Shown here piece after piece: positions 43,114 through 51,635 of a stretch of DNA of 64,000 nt. Numbering within the stretch: position 1 is the first letter of the stretch; each line of letters opens with the position of its first letter. The notes beneath the pieces were generated by a model. That model had not been told where the DNA came from. It saw only the letters and a program-made list of their open reading frames with translations, and searched no databases. The stretch spans positions 496,001 through 560,000 of the forward strand of contig NZ_JALKBC010000001.1 in assembly GCF_023015865.1 (NCBI RefSeq), read 5' to 3'. This DNA is from Arenibacter sp. F26102. GTDB lineage: Bacteria > Bacteroidota > Bacteroidia > Flavobacteriales > Flavobacteriaceae. Both the position numbers and the translations under genes were made by a program.

Positions 43114-43631
43114 CGTCATTGCGAGGAGCGTGAGTGACGAAGCAATCTGTCTTTATATTAGTTTATTGATGTTTGTTCCAAGTGAATAGTTTTGAGATTG
43201 TCAGTGAATACCTTTTTTTTGAAAGTTAAGTTAGCATGGAGAAATATAAATTATGAAAAAGTCATATGTTTATTTACTTGCCAATAAGACTAATACCGTC
43301 ATCTATGTCGGGGTTACCAGCAATCTAGTTAAGCGTATTTACGAACACAAGAATGGTGTAGGTCATAGTTTTACTTCTCGTTATAATTGTAATAAATTGA
43401 TTTATTGGGAAGAATTCAGTGATATACAAAAAGCTATTGAAAGGGAGAAACAGATAAAGGCAGGTAATAGGAGGCGTAAGGAACAATTAGTCAATAGTGA
43501 GAATCCTAATAGGAAGGATTTAGCTGAAGGATGGTTGTTTTATTTTGATTGAATAGTATAAGGAACTTAAATGCCCTCTTAAGAGATTGCTTCACTAAGT
43601 CTGCCTACGGACAGTCAATTTCGCAATGACG
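43114..43631. mobile_element. Palindromic unit carrying a GIY-YIG gene, candidate mobile element
   Basis: The second unit of the array has the normal left arm (43114-43153) and right arm (43583-43631), but its centre holds a 300-bp GIY-YIG gene with about 100 bp of upstream sequence instead of the usual 40-50 bp. The outer arms share CGTCATTGCGA in inverted orientation and the inner blocks share AAGCAATCT. This is the layout of a small element with inverted ends, with the compact neighbours as possible non-autonomous copies. Mobility is an inference. Confidence 0.45.
43253..43552 (+). CDS. GIY-YIG endonuclease
   Basis: 99-aa single-domain nuclease of the UvrC/homing type. The motif is complete: VYLLANKTNTVIYVGVTSNL (GIY and YIG equivalents VYL and YVG), the catalytic Arg in KRIYEHKNG, and the metal-binding Glu in AIEREKQIKAGNRRRKEQL. 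A conserved NPNRKDLAEGW segment ends the chain. Relatives of this size are common in Bacteroidota, often mislabelled as excinuclease ABC subunit C, and their role is unknown. It lies inside one unit of a palindromic repeat array, which suggests that it acts on those repeats. Confidence 0.9.
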   Translation: MKKSYVYLLANKTNTVIYVGVTSNLVKRIYEHKNGVGHSFTSRYNCNKLIYWEEFSDIQKAIEREKQIKAGNRRRKEQLVNSENPNRKDLAEGWLFYFD

Positions 43632-44674
43632 TGCAACTGTGGTCGTTAAGGCTTTCCGCTTTGTTGGTCCCAATTAGGCGTCATTGCGAGGAACGTTAGT
43701 GACGTGGCAATCTGTATGTTATTGGTTACTGCTGTTAGTTCTTGTCGAAAAACAAAGAGATTGCTTCACTATGCCTGCCTGCGCGCAGTCAAGTTCGCAA
43801 TGACGTGCAACTGTGGTCGTTAAGGCTTTCTGCTTTGTTGGTCCCAATTAAGCGTCATTGCGAGGAACGTTAGTGACGTGGCAATCTGTATGTTATTGGT
43901 TACTGCTGTTAGTTCTTGTCGAAAAACAAAGAGATTGCTTCACTATGCCTGCCTGCGCGCAGTCAAGTTCGCAATGACGTGCAACTGTGGTCGTTAAGGC
44001 TTTCCGCTTTGTTGGTCCCAATTAGGCGTCATTGCGAGGAACGTTAGTGACGTGGCAATCTGTATGTTATTGGTTTGTTGCTGTTAGTTCTTGTCGAAAA
44101 ACAAAGAGATTACTTCACTTTGTCTGCCTGCGGACATCCAAGTTCGCAATGACTTGCAAATTAGGTTGTTAAGGATTTCTGGTTCGATAGTCCCAATTAA
44201 GCGTCATTGCGAGGAACCTTAGTGACGTGGCAATCTGTCTTATTTTATATTTGGGTTTACTTCTGTGAGATTGCTTCACTAAGTCTGCCTACGGACAGTC
44301 AAGTTCGCAATGACGTGCAACTGTGGTCGTTAAGGCTTTCCGCTTTGATAGTCCCAATTAAGCGTCATTGCGAGGAACCTTAGTGCCGTGGCAATCTGTC
44401 TTATTTTATATTTGGGTTTACTTCTGTGAGATTGCTTCACTATGCCTGCCTACGCGCAGTCAAGTTCGCAATGACGTGCAACTGTGGTCGTTAAGGCTTT
44501 CTGCTTTGATAGTTCCAATTAAGCGTCATTGCGAGGAAACTTAGTGACGTGGCAATCTGTATGTTATTGGTTAATGCTGTTAGTTCTTGTCGCAAAACAA
44601 AGAGATAGCTTCACTATGTCTGCATGCGGACAGCCAAGTTCACAATATTTGGGAATGTATGCGGTGTTCAAAGT

Positions 44675-44869
44675 TTAAGCAACCTTCTGCATCAGATCAA
44701 AACAAGGACAACGATTGCACCTCTTGGATTCCGACTTTTTGAATTTGTCGCAACACTTGGTTTTGCACCCATGGGGAACCATTTCCTTAAGAGCCGTTTT
44801 CTGCTCCTTTTTTAAAGCTTTTTTAAGCTTCTTTTCGGTTTTCTTATCCTGTTTTTTCTTCTTGCCCAC
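44675..44869 (-). CDS. 64-aa Lys-rich protein with Cys cluster
   Basis: Small protein with an N-terminal Lys-rich helix (GKKKKQDKKTEKKLKKALKK) and a C-terminal cluster of five Cys residues (HGCKTKCCDKFKKS, then KRCNRCPCFDL) that could bind a metal or form a zinc knuckle. It lies between the repeat array and the ferritin gene. Composition and Cys spacing look selected rather than random, but no family is recognised. Confidence 0.55.
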   Translation of the reverse strand: MGKKKKQDKKTEKKLKKALKKEQKTALKEMVPHGCKTKCCDKFKKSESKRCNRCPCFDLMQKVA

Positions 44870-44937
44870 CTTTGATATAAATCAACCGGGCAAAAATATC
44901 TATTTTAATTCAATCTAAATAAGATTAAATGTTAAAA

Positions 44938-45456
44938 TTATGGCTTTGGGGTTATGGCTGCACTATTTGCTGTAATCTGCTGTATATCACGATCGAACAG
45001 ATATAGACCGCCCTTATCATTTCCGATCAGGTTGATTTTGTCCAGAATATTTCGGGCCAATGCCTCTTCCTCAATTTGTTCTGCTACATACCATTGTAGA
45101 AAGTTATGGGTGGCATAATCCTTTTCCTGAAGGGTTACATGTACCAATTCGTTAATGCTATCCGATACAAAAATTTCGTGCTCCAATAACTCGTGGAACA
45201 TTTTTTGAAAACTCACAAAGTCGGTTTTGGGTGCATTAAGTGCAGAGACATTGGCGTGTCCGCCCCTTTCATTGATATATTTTACCAATTTCAGCATATG
45301 TAAACGTTCTTCATCGGACTGGTTATACATAAATTGTGCAATCCCCTCCAGTCCTTTGCCTTCGGCCCAAGAAGCCATGGATAAATATACCTGTGAAGAT
45401 TCGGCTTCAATACGCACCTGATCGTTCAATGCTTTTTCTAATTTTTCAGACAACAT
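44938..45456 (-). CDS. ftnA: Ferritin
   Basis: 172-aa non-haem ferritin that stores iron in a 24-subunit shell. The four-helix bundle shows the ferroxidase residues: Glu in RIEAESSQVYLSMASWAE, ExxH in YNQSDEERLHMLKLVKYI, and Glu/Gln in NFLQWYVAEQIEEEALARNI. A possible TAACTTTA promoter element lies about 20 bp upstream. It ends with a short tail (QQITANSAAITPKP). Confidence 0.93.
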   Translation of the reverse strand: MLSEKLEKALNDQVRIEAESSQVYLSMASWAEGKGLEGIAQFMYNQSDEERLHMLKLVKYINERGGHANVSALNAPKTDFVSFQKMFHELLEHEIFVSDSINELVHVTLQEKDYATHNFLQWYVAEQIEEEALARNILDKINLIGNDKGGLYLFDRDIQQITANSAAITPKP

Positions 45457-45526
45457 AACTTTTAAATTTTACCTAAAGTTACAAATAAATGATTCTTTTA
45501 TCTATCTGGGATATTAAGTTTTGAAA

Positions 45527-47650
45527 TTATTTATGCAAAGCCAATTGGATCCGTTTTCTGGGAATATCCACTTCCAATACTTTAACAATAATTTGCTGAT
45601 GCAGACTAACGTGTTCGTTCACATCCTTTACAAAACTATCCGATAGGTTGGAGATATGGATCAGGCCACTTTCCTTGATGCCTACATCTACAAAACAGCC
45701 AAAATTGGTAATATTGTTCACAATTCCCGGTAACAATTGCCCCGCGCTAAGATCGGCAATGGTTCTGATGTTCTGATTAAAGGTAAATACCTTTGCCTTT
45801 TCCCTTACGTCCAACCCCGGTTTTTCCAATTCCTTTACAATATCCTGTAAGGTGGGCAAGCCCACATTATCGGTGCAATATTGTTTAAGGTCTATCTTTT
45901 TGAGGATTTCCTTGTTTCCTATAATCTCTAAAAGGGGAACGCCCTGATCCTTAACTATTTTTTGCACTAGGGTATAGCTTTCAGGATGTACCGCGGAATC
46001 ATCCAACGGATTTTTTGCTTGTTTTATACGTAAAAATGCTGCTCCCTGCTCAAAGGCTTTGGCTCCCAAACGAGGCACCTTTTTTATTTCACTCCGACTG
46101 GTAAAGGCACCATTTTCGTTTCTATAAGCCACAATGTTTTCTGCCAGTTTTGGACCTATACCGGAAACATAACTTAAGAGCGGTACACTGGCCGTATTAA
46201 TATTGACTCCCACAGTATTTACGCAGCTTTCTACTGCGGCATCCAAAGAATTTTTCAAAAGATTTTGGTCCACGTCATGCTGGTATTGACCTACTCCGAT
46301 CGACTTGGCATCTATTTTCACCAATTCAGCCAAGGGATCTGCTAGTCTTCTTCCAATGGATACGGCGCCCCTAACGGTAACATCGTAATTGGGAAATTCA
46401 TCACGGGCAATCTTGGAGGCGGAATAAATAGAGGCACCGGCCTCACTGACCACAAATACCTCAATATTATTTTTAAATTGAATACGCTTTATTAACTGTT
46501 CGGTTTCCCTTGAGGCAGTACCATTGCCAATAGCTATGGCCTCGATCTTATGGGCATCTGCCAAGGAACTAATTTTCTTTATAGCACCCTTACTGTCGTT
46601 TTGAGGCGCATGGGGGTAAATGGTCTCATTATGTTCCAAATCGCCCTGAGCGCTTAAGCAGACCACTTTACAACCCGTTCTGAATCCCGGGTCAATTGCC
46701 AAAATTCTTTTTTCGCCCAAAGGGGAGCCCAACAACAGCTGCTTAAGGTTTTTGGAAAACACTTGAATAGCCGATTCATCCGCTTTTTCCTTGGCGCTTT
46801 TTAGGATCTCATTGGAAAGTGAGGGGTACAGCAACCTTTTATAGGCATCCTGAATGGCCAGTTGTAGATGTGGAGTAGTGGCATTTTTGTTCTTGATGAT
46901 CCTATACTCCATATTGGAAATGGCCTTGTCGTCGTCTATCTCGACCTTAACCCGAATAAAACCTTCATTTTCCGCCCGTAAAATTGCTAGTAGTCTGTGC
47001 GAGGGACAGCGATTTAGGGGTTCGCTCCATTCAAAATAGTCCCTAAATTTTTGAGCCTTCTCCTCATCTTTCTTTGTGGAAATAACCTTGGTGGATATCA
47101 ATGCGAATTTTTCCAATTGGGTCCTGATCTGATTTCGGATATCGGCACGTTCGTTTATCCATTCAGAAATTATATGTCGAGCTCCCTCCAGCGCATCATC
47201 TTCATTGGGTACGGCATCACTAACATATTTTGAAGCCTCAAAATCAATTTCATCGGTACGCTGGGCCATGATAATTTTGGCCAAAGGTTCCAAACCATTT
47301 TTAATGGCGGTTTCTGCCTTGGTTTTCCGCTTTTTCTTAAAAGGGAGATACAGATCTTCCAATGTGGTAAGATCTTCGGCATTGGCAATCTTTTGTCCTA
47401 ATTCTGGAGTCAGGCAATCTTGTTCCTCTATAGATTTCAAGATGGTCGACCTGCGTTTTTCCAAGGCCTCAAACTGGGCTTTATATTGCACAATAGCACC
47501 AATTTGCACCTCATCCAAATTTCCGGTACGTTCTTTTCTGTATCGGGAAATAAAGGGGAGGGTACAATCCTCGTTCAATAAGGCAACGGTATTTTCTATG
47601 CCCTTAGCAGGAAGTTGGGTGTTTTTTGTGATGTAGGAAATGAGGTTCAT
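45527..47650 (-). CDS. tex: Tex-family RNA-binding transcription accessory protein
   Basis: 707-aa cytoplasmic nucleic-acid-binding protein, usual length for Tex. Order: N-terminal helical Tex domain (TVALLNEDCTLPFISRYRKERTG), YqgF-like RNase H fold (RILAIDPGFRTGCKVVCL and IEAIAIGNGTASRETEQLI), helix-hairpin-helix (LLSYVSGIGPKLAENIVAYR and VPRLGAKAFEQGAAFLRI), and a C-terminal S1 domain (GIVNNITNFGCFVDVGIKES, GLIHISNL). Tex and eukaryotic Spt6 are related and act in transcription and stress tolerance. Confidence 0.95.
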   Translation of the reverse strand: MNLISYITKNTQLPAKGIENTVALLNEDCTLPFISRYRKERTGNLDEVQIGAIVQYKAQFEALEKRRSTILKSIEEQDCLTPELGQKIANAEDLTTLEDLYLPFKKKRKTKAETAIKNGLEPLAKIIMAQRTDEIDFEASKYVSDAVPNEDDALEGARHIISEWINERADIRNQIRTQLEKFALISTKVISTKKDEEKAQKFRDYFEWSEPLNRCPSHRLLAILRAENEGFIRVKVEIDDDKAISNMEYRIIKNKNATTPHLQLAIQDAYKRLLYPSLSNEILKSAKEKADESAIQVFSKNLKQLLLGSPLGEKRILAIDPGFRTGCKVVCLSAQGDLEHNETIYPHAPQNDSKGAIKKISSLADAHKIEAIAIGNGTASRETEQLIKRIQFKNNIEVFVVSEAGASIYSASKIARDEFPNYDVTVRGAVSIGRRLADPLAELVKIDAKSIGVGQYQHDVDQNLLKNSLDAAVESCVNTVGVNINTASVPLLSYVSGIGPKLAENIVAYRNENGAFTSRSEIKKVPRLGAKAFEQGAAFLRIKQAKNPLDDSAVHPESYTLVQKIVKDQGVPLLEIIGNKEILKKIDLKQYCTDNVGLPTLQDIVKELEKPGLDVREKAKVFTFNQNIRTIADLSAGQLLPGIVNNITNFGCFVDVGIKESGLIHISNLSDSFVKDVNEHVSLHQQIIVKVLEVDIPRKRIQLALHK

Positions 47651-47694
47651 GGGGTATTTTGTTTTTTAAGAAGAGGGTTTCAGGGCATTCAGCC

Positions 47695-49773
47695 TTAATT
47701 TATTGTCTCACCACTTTCTACCCCATCTTCATCCGGATTAATAAATACCAATTTGCCATCGGCATTTTCGGTCATAAGTATCATGCCCTCGCTATCAACT
47801 CCACGTAAGGCCCTAGGCGCCAAGTTTACCAAAACGGTAACTTTTTTACCTATGATATCCTCTGGAGAAAAGCTTTCCGCAATGCCAGATACTATGGTTC
47901 TTACGTCCAATCCTGTATCCACTTTTAAGACCAACAGTTTTTTCGCCTTAGGCATTTTTTCTGCTTCGATAATGGTTCCTACCCTCATATCCAACTTGGA
48001 AAAATCATCAAAGGTAATGGTGTCTTTTTGTGGGCTCACTTCTTTGTTCATAGTTTCATTTGCTTTTTTGGTCGCTTCCAGTTTGTCCAATTGTGCTTGA
48101 ATGGTTTCGTCTTCAATTTTGCTGAACAATAGCTCTGCAGGCCTTATCTGGTGTCCTGCTGGAATCAGGTCATCTTTATGGGCCACCGTTTCCCAGCTTA
48201 GGGTGTTGTCCAAAGCTTCAAATCCCAGTATTGTCTTCAGTTTTGCTGATGTAAAGGGCAAAAATGGTTCGCTTAACACTGCAAGGGCCGATGCTATTTG
48301 AAGGGCAACGAACATAATGGACTTTACCCTTTCTTCATCCTGTTTTATTACTTTCCAAGGTTCTTCATCGGCCAGGTACTTGTTGCCCAGACGGCCTAAA
48401 TTCATAACTTCTTGGCCCGCTTCGCGGAAACGGTATCTTTCAATGGAATTGGCAATGATCTCGGGATATTTTTTAAGCTCTGCCATAGTTTCCCGATCTA
48501 CCTCGCTAAAGGTACCCGGAGTAGGCACAACCCCATTGTAATATTTGTTCGTGAGCACCACTACACGGTTAATGAAGTTCCCGTAAATGGCCACCAATTC
48601 GTTATTGTTCCTAGCTTGGAAATCTTTCCAGGTAAAATCGTTATCCTTGGTTTCCGGGGCAGTTGCCGTTAGCGTATATCTTAACACATCCTGCATGTTT
48701 GGAAAATCCTCCAAGTACTCATGTAGCCATACCGCCCAATTCTTGGAGGTGGACAATTTGTTGCCTTCCAAATTTAAAAATTCATTGGCAGGGACATTTT
48801 CCGGCAAAATAAAATCGCCATGTGCTTTTAGCATACTGGGGAAAATAATACAGTGGAATACAATATTATCCTTACCAATAAAATGTACCATTTTGGTATC
48901 CTTGGCTTTCCAATAAGGTTCCCAATCCTTGCCTTCCCTGGCCGCCCATTCCTTGGTAGAGGAAATGTACCCAATAGGGGCATCGAACCATACGTATAGC
49001 ACCTTGCCTTCACCGCCTTCAACGGGAACAGGGATTCCCCAATCCAAATCTCTGGTTACCGCCCGTGGTTTTAATCCGTCGTCTATCCAAGATTTACATT
49101 GGCCGTAAACATTCGGTTTCCAGTCGTTTTTATGACCTTCCAAAATCCATTTCTTTAAAAAATCCTCATATCTGTCCAATGGTAAAAACCAGTGTTTGGT
49201 TTCTTTTAGGGAGGGTACAGCTCCCGAGATGGTAGATTTGGGATTAATAAGGTCGGTGGCATTTAGGGTAGAACCACAGTTTTCACACTGATCGCCATAA
49301 GCTTCTTCGAACCCACATTTTGGGCAGGTGCCAATTACAAAACGATCGGCCAAAAACTGTTGTGCTTCCTGATCGTACAATTGTTCTGTGGTTTCCTCGA
49401 TAAAATCTCCCTGTTCATATAATTTCACAAAGAAATCCGAGGCAGTTTTATGGTGTACTTCCGCGGAAGTTCTGGAATAATTGTTGAAGGTAATACCAAA
49501 ATCCTCAAACGATTGTTTAATAATTCCGTGGTATTTATCTATAATGTTTTGAGGGGTAACACCTTCTTTTTTGGCTTTCATCGAAATTGCAACCCCGTGT
49601 TCGTCACTTCCACAAACGAAGGCCACATCATTGCCATTTAATCTCAAGTATCGTGCATAGATATCCGCAGGAACATAAACACCTGCCAAATGCCCAATAT
49701 GTATAGGTCCGTTGGTATATGGTAGTGCGGCAGTAATCGTGTATCTTGCTGGCTTCTGTAGGTTCTGCGACAT
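47695..49773 (-). CDS. metG: Methionyl-tRNA synthetase
   Basis: 692-aa class I aminoacyl-tRNA synthetase that charges tRNA-Met. The HIGH motif is in [16 protein letters not shown]; the zinc-binding insert is [18 protein letters not shown] with two CxxC knuckles; the KMSKS motif is [11 protein letters not shown]. The helical anticodon-binding domain follows. From about residue 585 comes a C-terminal tRNA-binding OB fold ([19 protein letters not shown] and [19 protein letters not shown]), giving the long homodimeric form. Confidence 0.97.
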   Translation of the reverse strand: MSQNLQKPARYTITAALPYTNGPIHIGHLAGVYVPADIYARYLRLNGNDVAFVCGSDEHGVAISMKAKKEGVTPQNIIDKYHGIIKQSFEDFGITFNNYSRTSAEVHHKTASDFFVKLYEQGDFIEETTEQLYDQEAQQFLADRFVIGTCPKCGFEEAYGDQCENCGSTLNATDLINPKSTISGAVPSLKETKHWFLPLDRYEDFLKKWILEGHKNDWKPNVYGQCKSWIDDGLKPRAVTRDLDWGIPVPVEGGEGKVLYVWFDAPIGYISSTKEWAAREGKDWEPYWKAKDTKMVHFIGKDNIVFHCIIFPSMLKAHGDFILPENVPANEFLNLEGNKLSTSKNWAVWLHEYLEDFPNMQDVLRYTLTATAPETKDNDFTWKDFQARNNNELVAIYGNFINRVVVLTNKYYNGVVPTPGTFSEVDRETMAELKKYPEIIANSIERYRFREAGQEVMNLGRLGNKYLADEEPWKVIKQDEERVKSIMFVALQIASALAVLSEPFLPFTSAKLKTILGFEALDNTLSWETVAHKDDLIPAGHQIRPAELLFSKIEDETIQAQLDKLEATKKANETMNKEVSPQKDTITFDDFSKLDMRVGTIIEAEKMPKAKKLLVLKVDTGLDVRTIVSGIAESFSPEDIIGKKVTVLVNLAPRALRGVDSEGMILMTENADGKLVFINPDEDGVESGETIN

Positions 49774-49792
49774 TAATTTTTGGATTAGGGTG

Positions 49793-49800
49793 CAAAAATA
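49793..49800 (-). promoter_or_regulatory. -7 promoter element TATTTTTG for metG
   Basis: On the minus strand, TATTTTTG matches TAnnTTTG, about 20 bp before the metG start codon. No clear -33 TTTG at the usual spacing. Confidence 0.45.
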
Positions 49801-49832
49801 AAGATTTTTACGCGCAGCTGAGGTATTCCTTC

Positions 49833-49882
49833 AAAAAATAAGCCTTCGTTACCCTAAAAAGATTCAGAGTATACGAAGGCTT
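49833..49882 (-). terminator. Terminator after the DUF1501 gene
   Basis: On the minus strand, AAGCCTTCGT and ACGAAGGCTT form a perfect 10-bp stem with a 23-nt loop, followed by ATTTTTT. It lies 27 bp after the stop of the minus-strand DUF1501 gene and just before the metG promoter. Confidence 0.75.
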
Positions 49883-49908
49883 CCTTGCATAGTAAGTAGG
49901 GGGTGATT

Positions 49909-51624
49909 TTATGCCACCATTATGGATTTGCTGAGATTTTGATTTTGAACCTGTATTCTATAAATATATTTTCCTGACGCTAAATAGGTTGGTAATCCCT
50001 CCCTGATATTTATTTCTGTGGACCCTTCCAACATCATTTCATTAAATACCGATCCCAAATATTGACCCATAATGTTGAATAATTGGATGTTTACATGGGC
50101 ACTAAATGGCATTTCGAGGTAAATGTGCGGGGTTGAATCCGTGGGGTAAAATGGTTTGTGGACAATGGCATTTACCAATTCCGGGTTTGGATTTTCCCCT
50201 GTAGGATCTGTTGGTGTTGGAGGGGTGGGATTCCCATCGCTATAAGCAATCTCGGGAAAATCCACTCCGCTACAATTAAATCCTAAATTTACTGGAGTAT
50301 ATGTGTATCCGTCCATTATATGTTGTTCTACAAGAGGAATATCTACACACAACCATTCTGCCAACACGGTGGCATAGAGGTCTCTAAAGTCCATGGTGTA
50401 TTCCAGGTTACCTCTACTATTGGGCTCGTCCAAAGATGGATGCTCACCTACAAAGGCACTTCCATTAAGTCCAGATCCAAAAAATAGGGTAGGGGCGGCT
50501 TTACCATGATCGGTTCCATTAGATCCGTTTTCGTAAATCCTTCTGCCAAATTCGGAAAAGGTCATACTTAATACTTTTTCATCTTGCTGGGTAAAGGCCA
50601 AGTCGTCATAAAAATTATCGACCGCAATGGATAAATTGGACATTAGTCGCTCGTGCGCCAAAGGTTGATTTCCGTGGGTATCAAATCCACCCATACTGAT
50701 CATATATACTTTTGTACCCAGATTACCTTTTATCAATCGAGCCAATAGAGCCAATTGTCTGGCAAAACCGTTATTTTGATACTCAATTTGGTTTGATCCC
50801 CGCATATAGGCCTCATGAATTTTTCCAGCATACTCATTTGTTACGTTGGATACGCCTCGTAGAAATTTTATCTGATCGCTATACATACAGTCGTCAAAAA
50901 GGGCATCGTCTACTGAATATTGCAGTCCAGTTTCCGCAATCTGTTCCAATTGATCTATGTTATTGGTCACAAAGGCGTAATTGGTTTCTTCTCCTTCAAA
51001 TACCAAACTTCCATAGTTTCCAATTTGAATAGCTGCTGGGCCCTCAGGTCTACTACCTGGAAAATCGGATAAGTAATCAGGATACAGATATTCAAAATGT
51101 CTTCCCATCCATCCAGTATCCCGTCCGGTAAATCCTGTTGTGGTTAGATCGGTATTTGCAAAAATATCCGAACCGGTAAAATGGGACAGGCTTTGGCCTT
51201 CATAACCTACACCATGTACTGCCTTAAATTGACCTTCGCCCCACATGGACTCCAAGGATTTCATATAGGTAGGAACCCCGTATTCATCGGTCAATCTTAA
51301 AATTTTACTTTCTGGCAGATAAATATTTGGGCGTGCGTTGGCATAGATGTCGTACTGATTAATTGGGATGATGGTACTGAGACCGTCATTTCCACCAGAT
51401 AAACGAATTAGTATAAGAATATTATCGGTTTCAGCGGCCGCTATTGCCGCTGTTAAAGGGGATGGTGCGGATGCCGTTAAAAAATTACTGCCCAGCATCA
51501 TGGAGCCTGAACCGGCAATTCCTAAGGCCTGTAAAAAAGAACGCCTGCTCCAGGCCTTATGTTCTAAATCATGACCATCATGGTCTTTGCCTTTATGGGG
51601 TGAATTATGGTGGGTATCGCACAT
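49909..51624 (-). CDS. DUF1501 protein with Tat signal and type IX sorting domain
   Basis: 571-aa exported protein. The N-terminus carries a twin-arginine motif (SRRSFLQALGIAGSG). The DUF1501 domain, a sulfatase/alkaline-phosphatase-like fold, shows LILIRLSGGNDGLSTIIP, NIYLPESKILRL, MISMGGFDTHGNQ, LSMTFSEFGRRIYENGSNGTDHGKAAPTLFFG and YTMDFRDLYATVLAEWLC. The last 75 residues (VNIQLFNIMGQYLGSVFN and LASGKYIYRIQVQNQNLSK) are a type IX secretion C-terminal domain, implying export through the outer membrane and surface attachment. The partner DUF1800 gene ends 11 bp upstream. Function unknown. Confidence 0.88.
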   Translation of the reverse strand: MCDTHHNSPHKGKDHDGHDLEHKAWSRRSFLQALGIAGSGSMMLGSNFLTASAPSPLTAAIAAAETDNILILIRLSGGNDGLSTIIPINQYDIYANARPNIYLPESKILRLTDEYGVPTYMKSLESMWGEGQFKAVHGVGYEGQSLSHFTGSDIFANTDLTTTGFTGRDTGWMGRHFEYLYPDYLSDFPGSRPEGPAAIQIGNYGSLVFEGEETNYAFVTNNIDQLEQIAETGLQYSVDDALFDDCMYSDQIKFLRGVSNVTNEYAGKIHEAYMRGSNQIEYQNNGFARQLALLARLIKGNLGTKVYMISMGGFDTHGNQPLAHERLMSNLSIAVDNFYDDLAFTQQDEKVLSMTFSEFGRRIYENGSNGTDHGKAAPTLFFGSGLNGSAFVGEHPSLDEPNSRGNLEYTMDFRDLYATVLAEWLCVDIPLVEQHIMDGYTYTPVNLGFNCSGVDFPEIAYSDGNPTPPTPTDPTGENPNPELVNAIVHKPFYPTDSTPHIYLEMPFSAHVNIQLFNIMGQYLGSVFNEMMLEGSTEINIREGLPTYLASGKYIYRIQVQNQNLSKSIMVA

Positions 51625-51635
51625 AATCGTTTATT

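Larger units (their letters stand above)
42940..44648. repeat. Array of eight palindromic repeat units, 174/161-bp period
   Basis: Eight units begin at 42940, 43114, 43679, 43853, 44027, 44202, 44363 and 44524. Each opens with a left arm (CGTCATTGCGAGGAACG, then GTGACG-GGCAATCTGT-like) and closes with a right arm (AGATTGCTTCACT, then AGTTCGCAATGACG), the inverted match of the left. Compact units are 127 bp (the later ones 114 bp). Between units lies a near-identical 47-48 bp spacer (containing GTCGTTAAGGCTTTC). Period is 174 bp for the first units and 161 bp later. The second unit is expanded to about 518 bp because it contains the GIY-YIG gene. The last right arm is mutated. Confidence 0.9.

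Noticed and set aside
42940..44648. CRISPR array
   Set aside because: Units are over 110 bp with palindromic arms and the sequences between them are nearly identical, the opposite of short repeats with unique spacers; no cas gene is near.
47205..47636. 143-aa plus-strand frame
   Set aside because: Antisense to the N-terminal domain of Tex.
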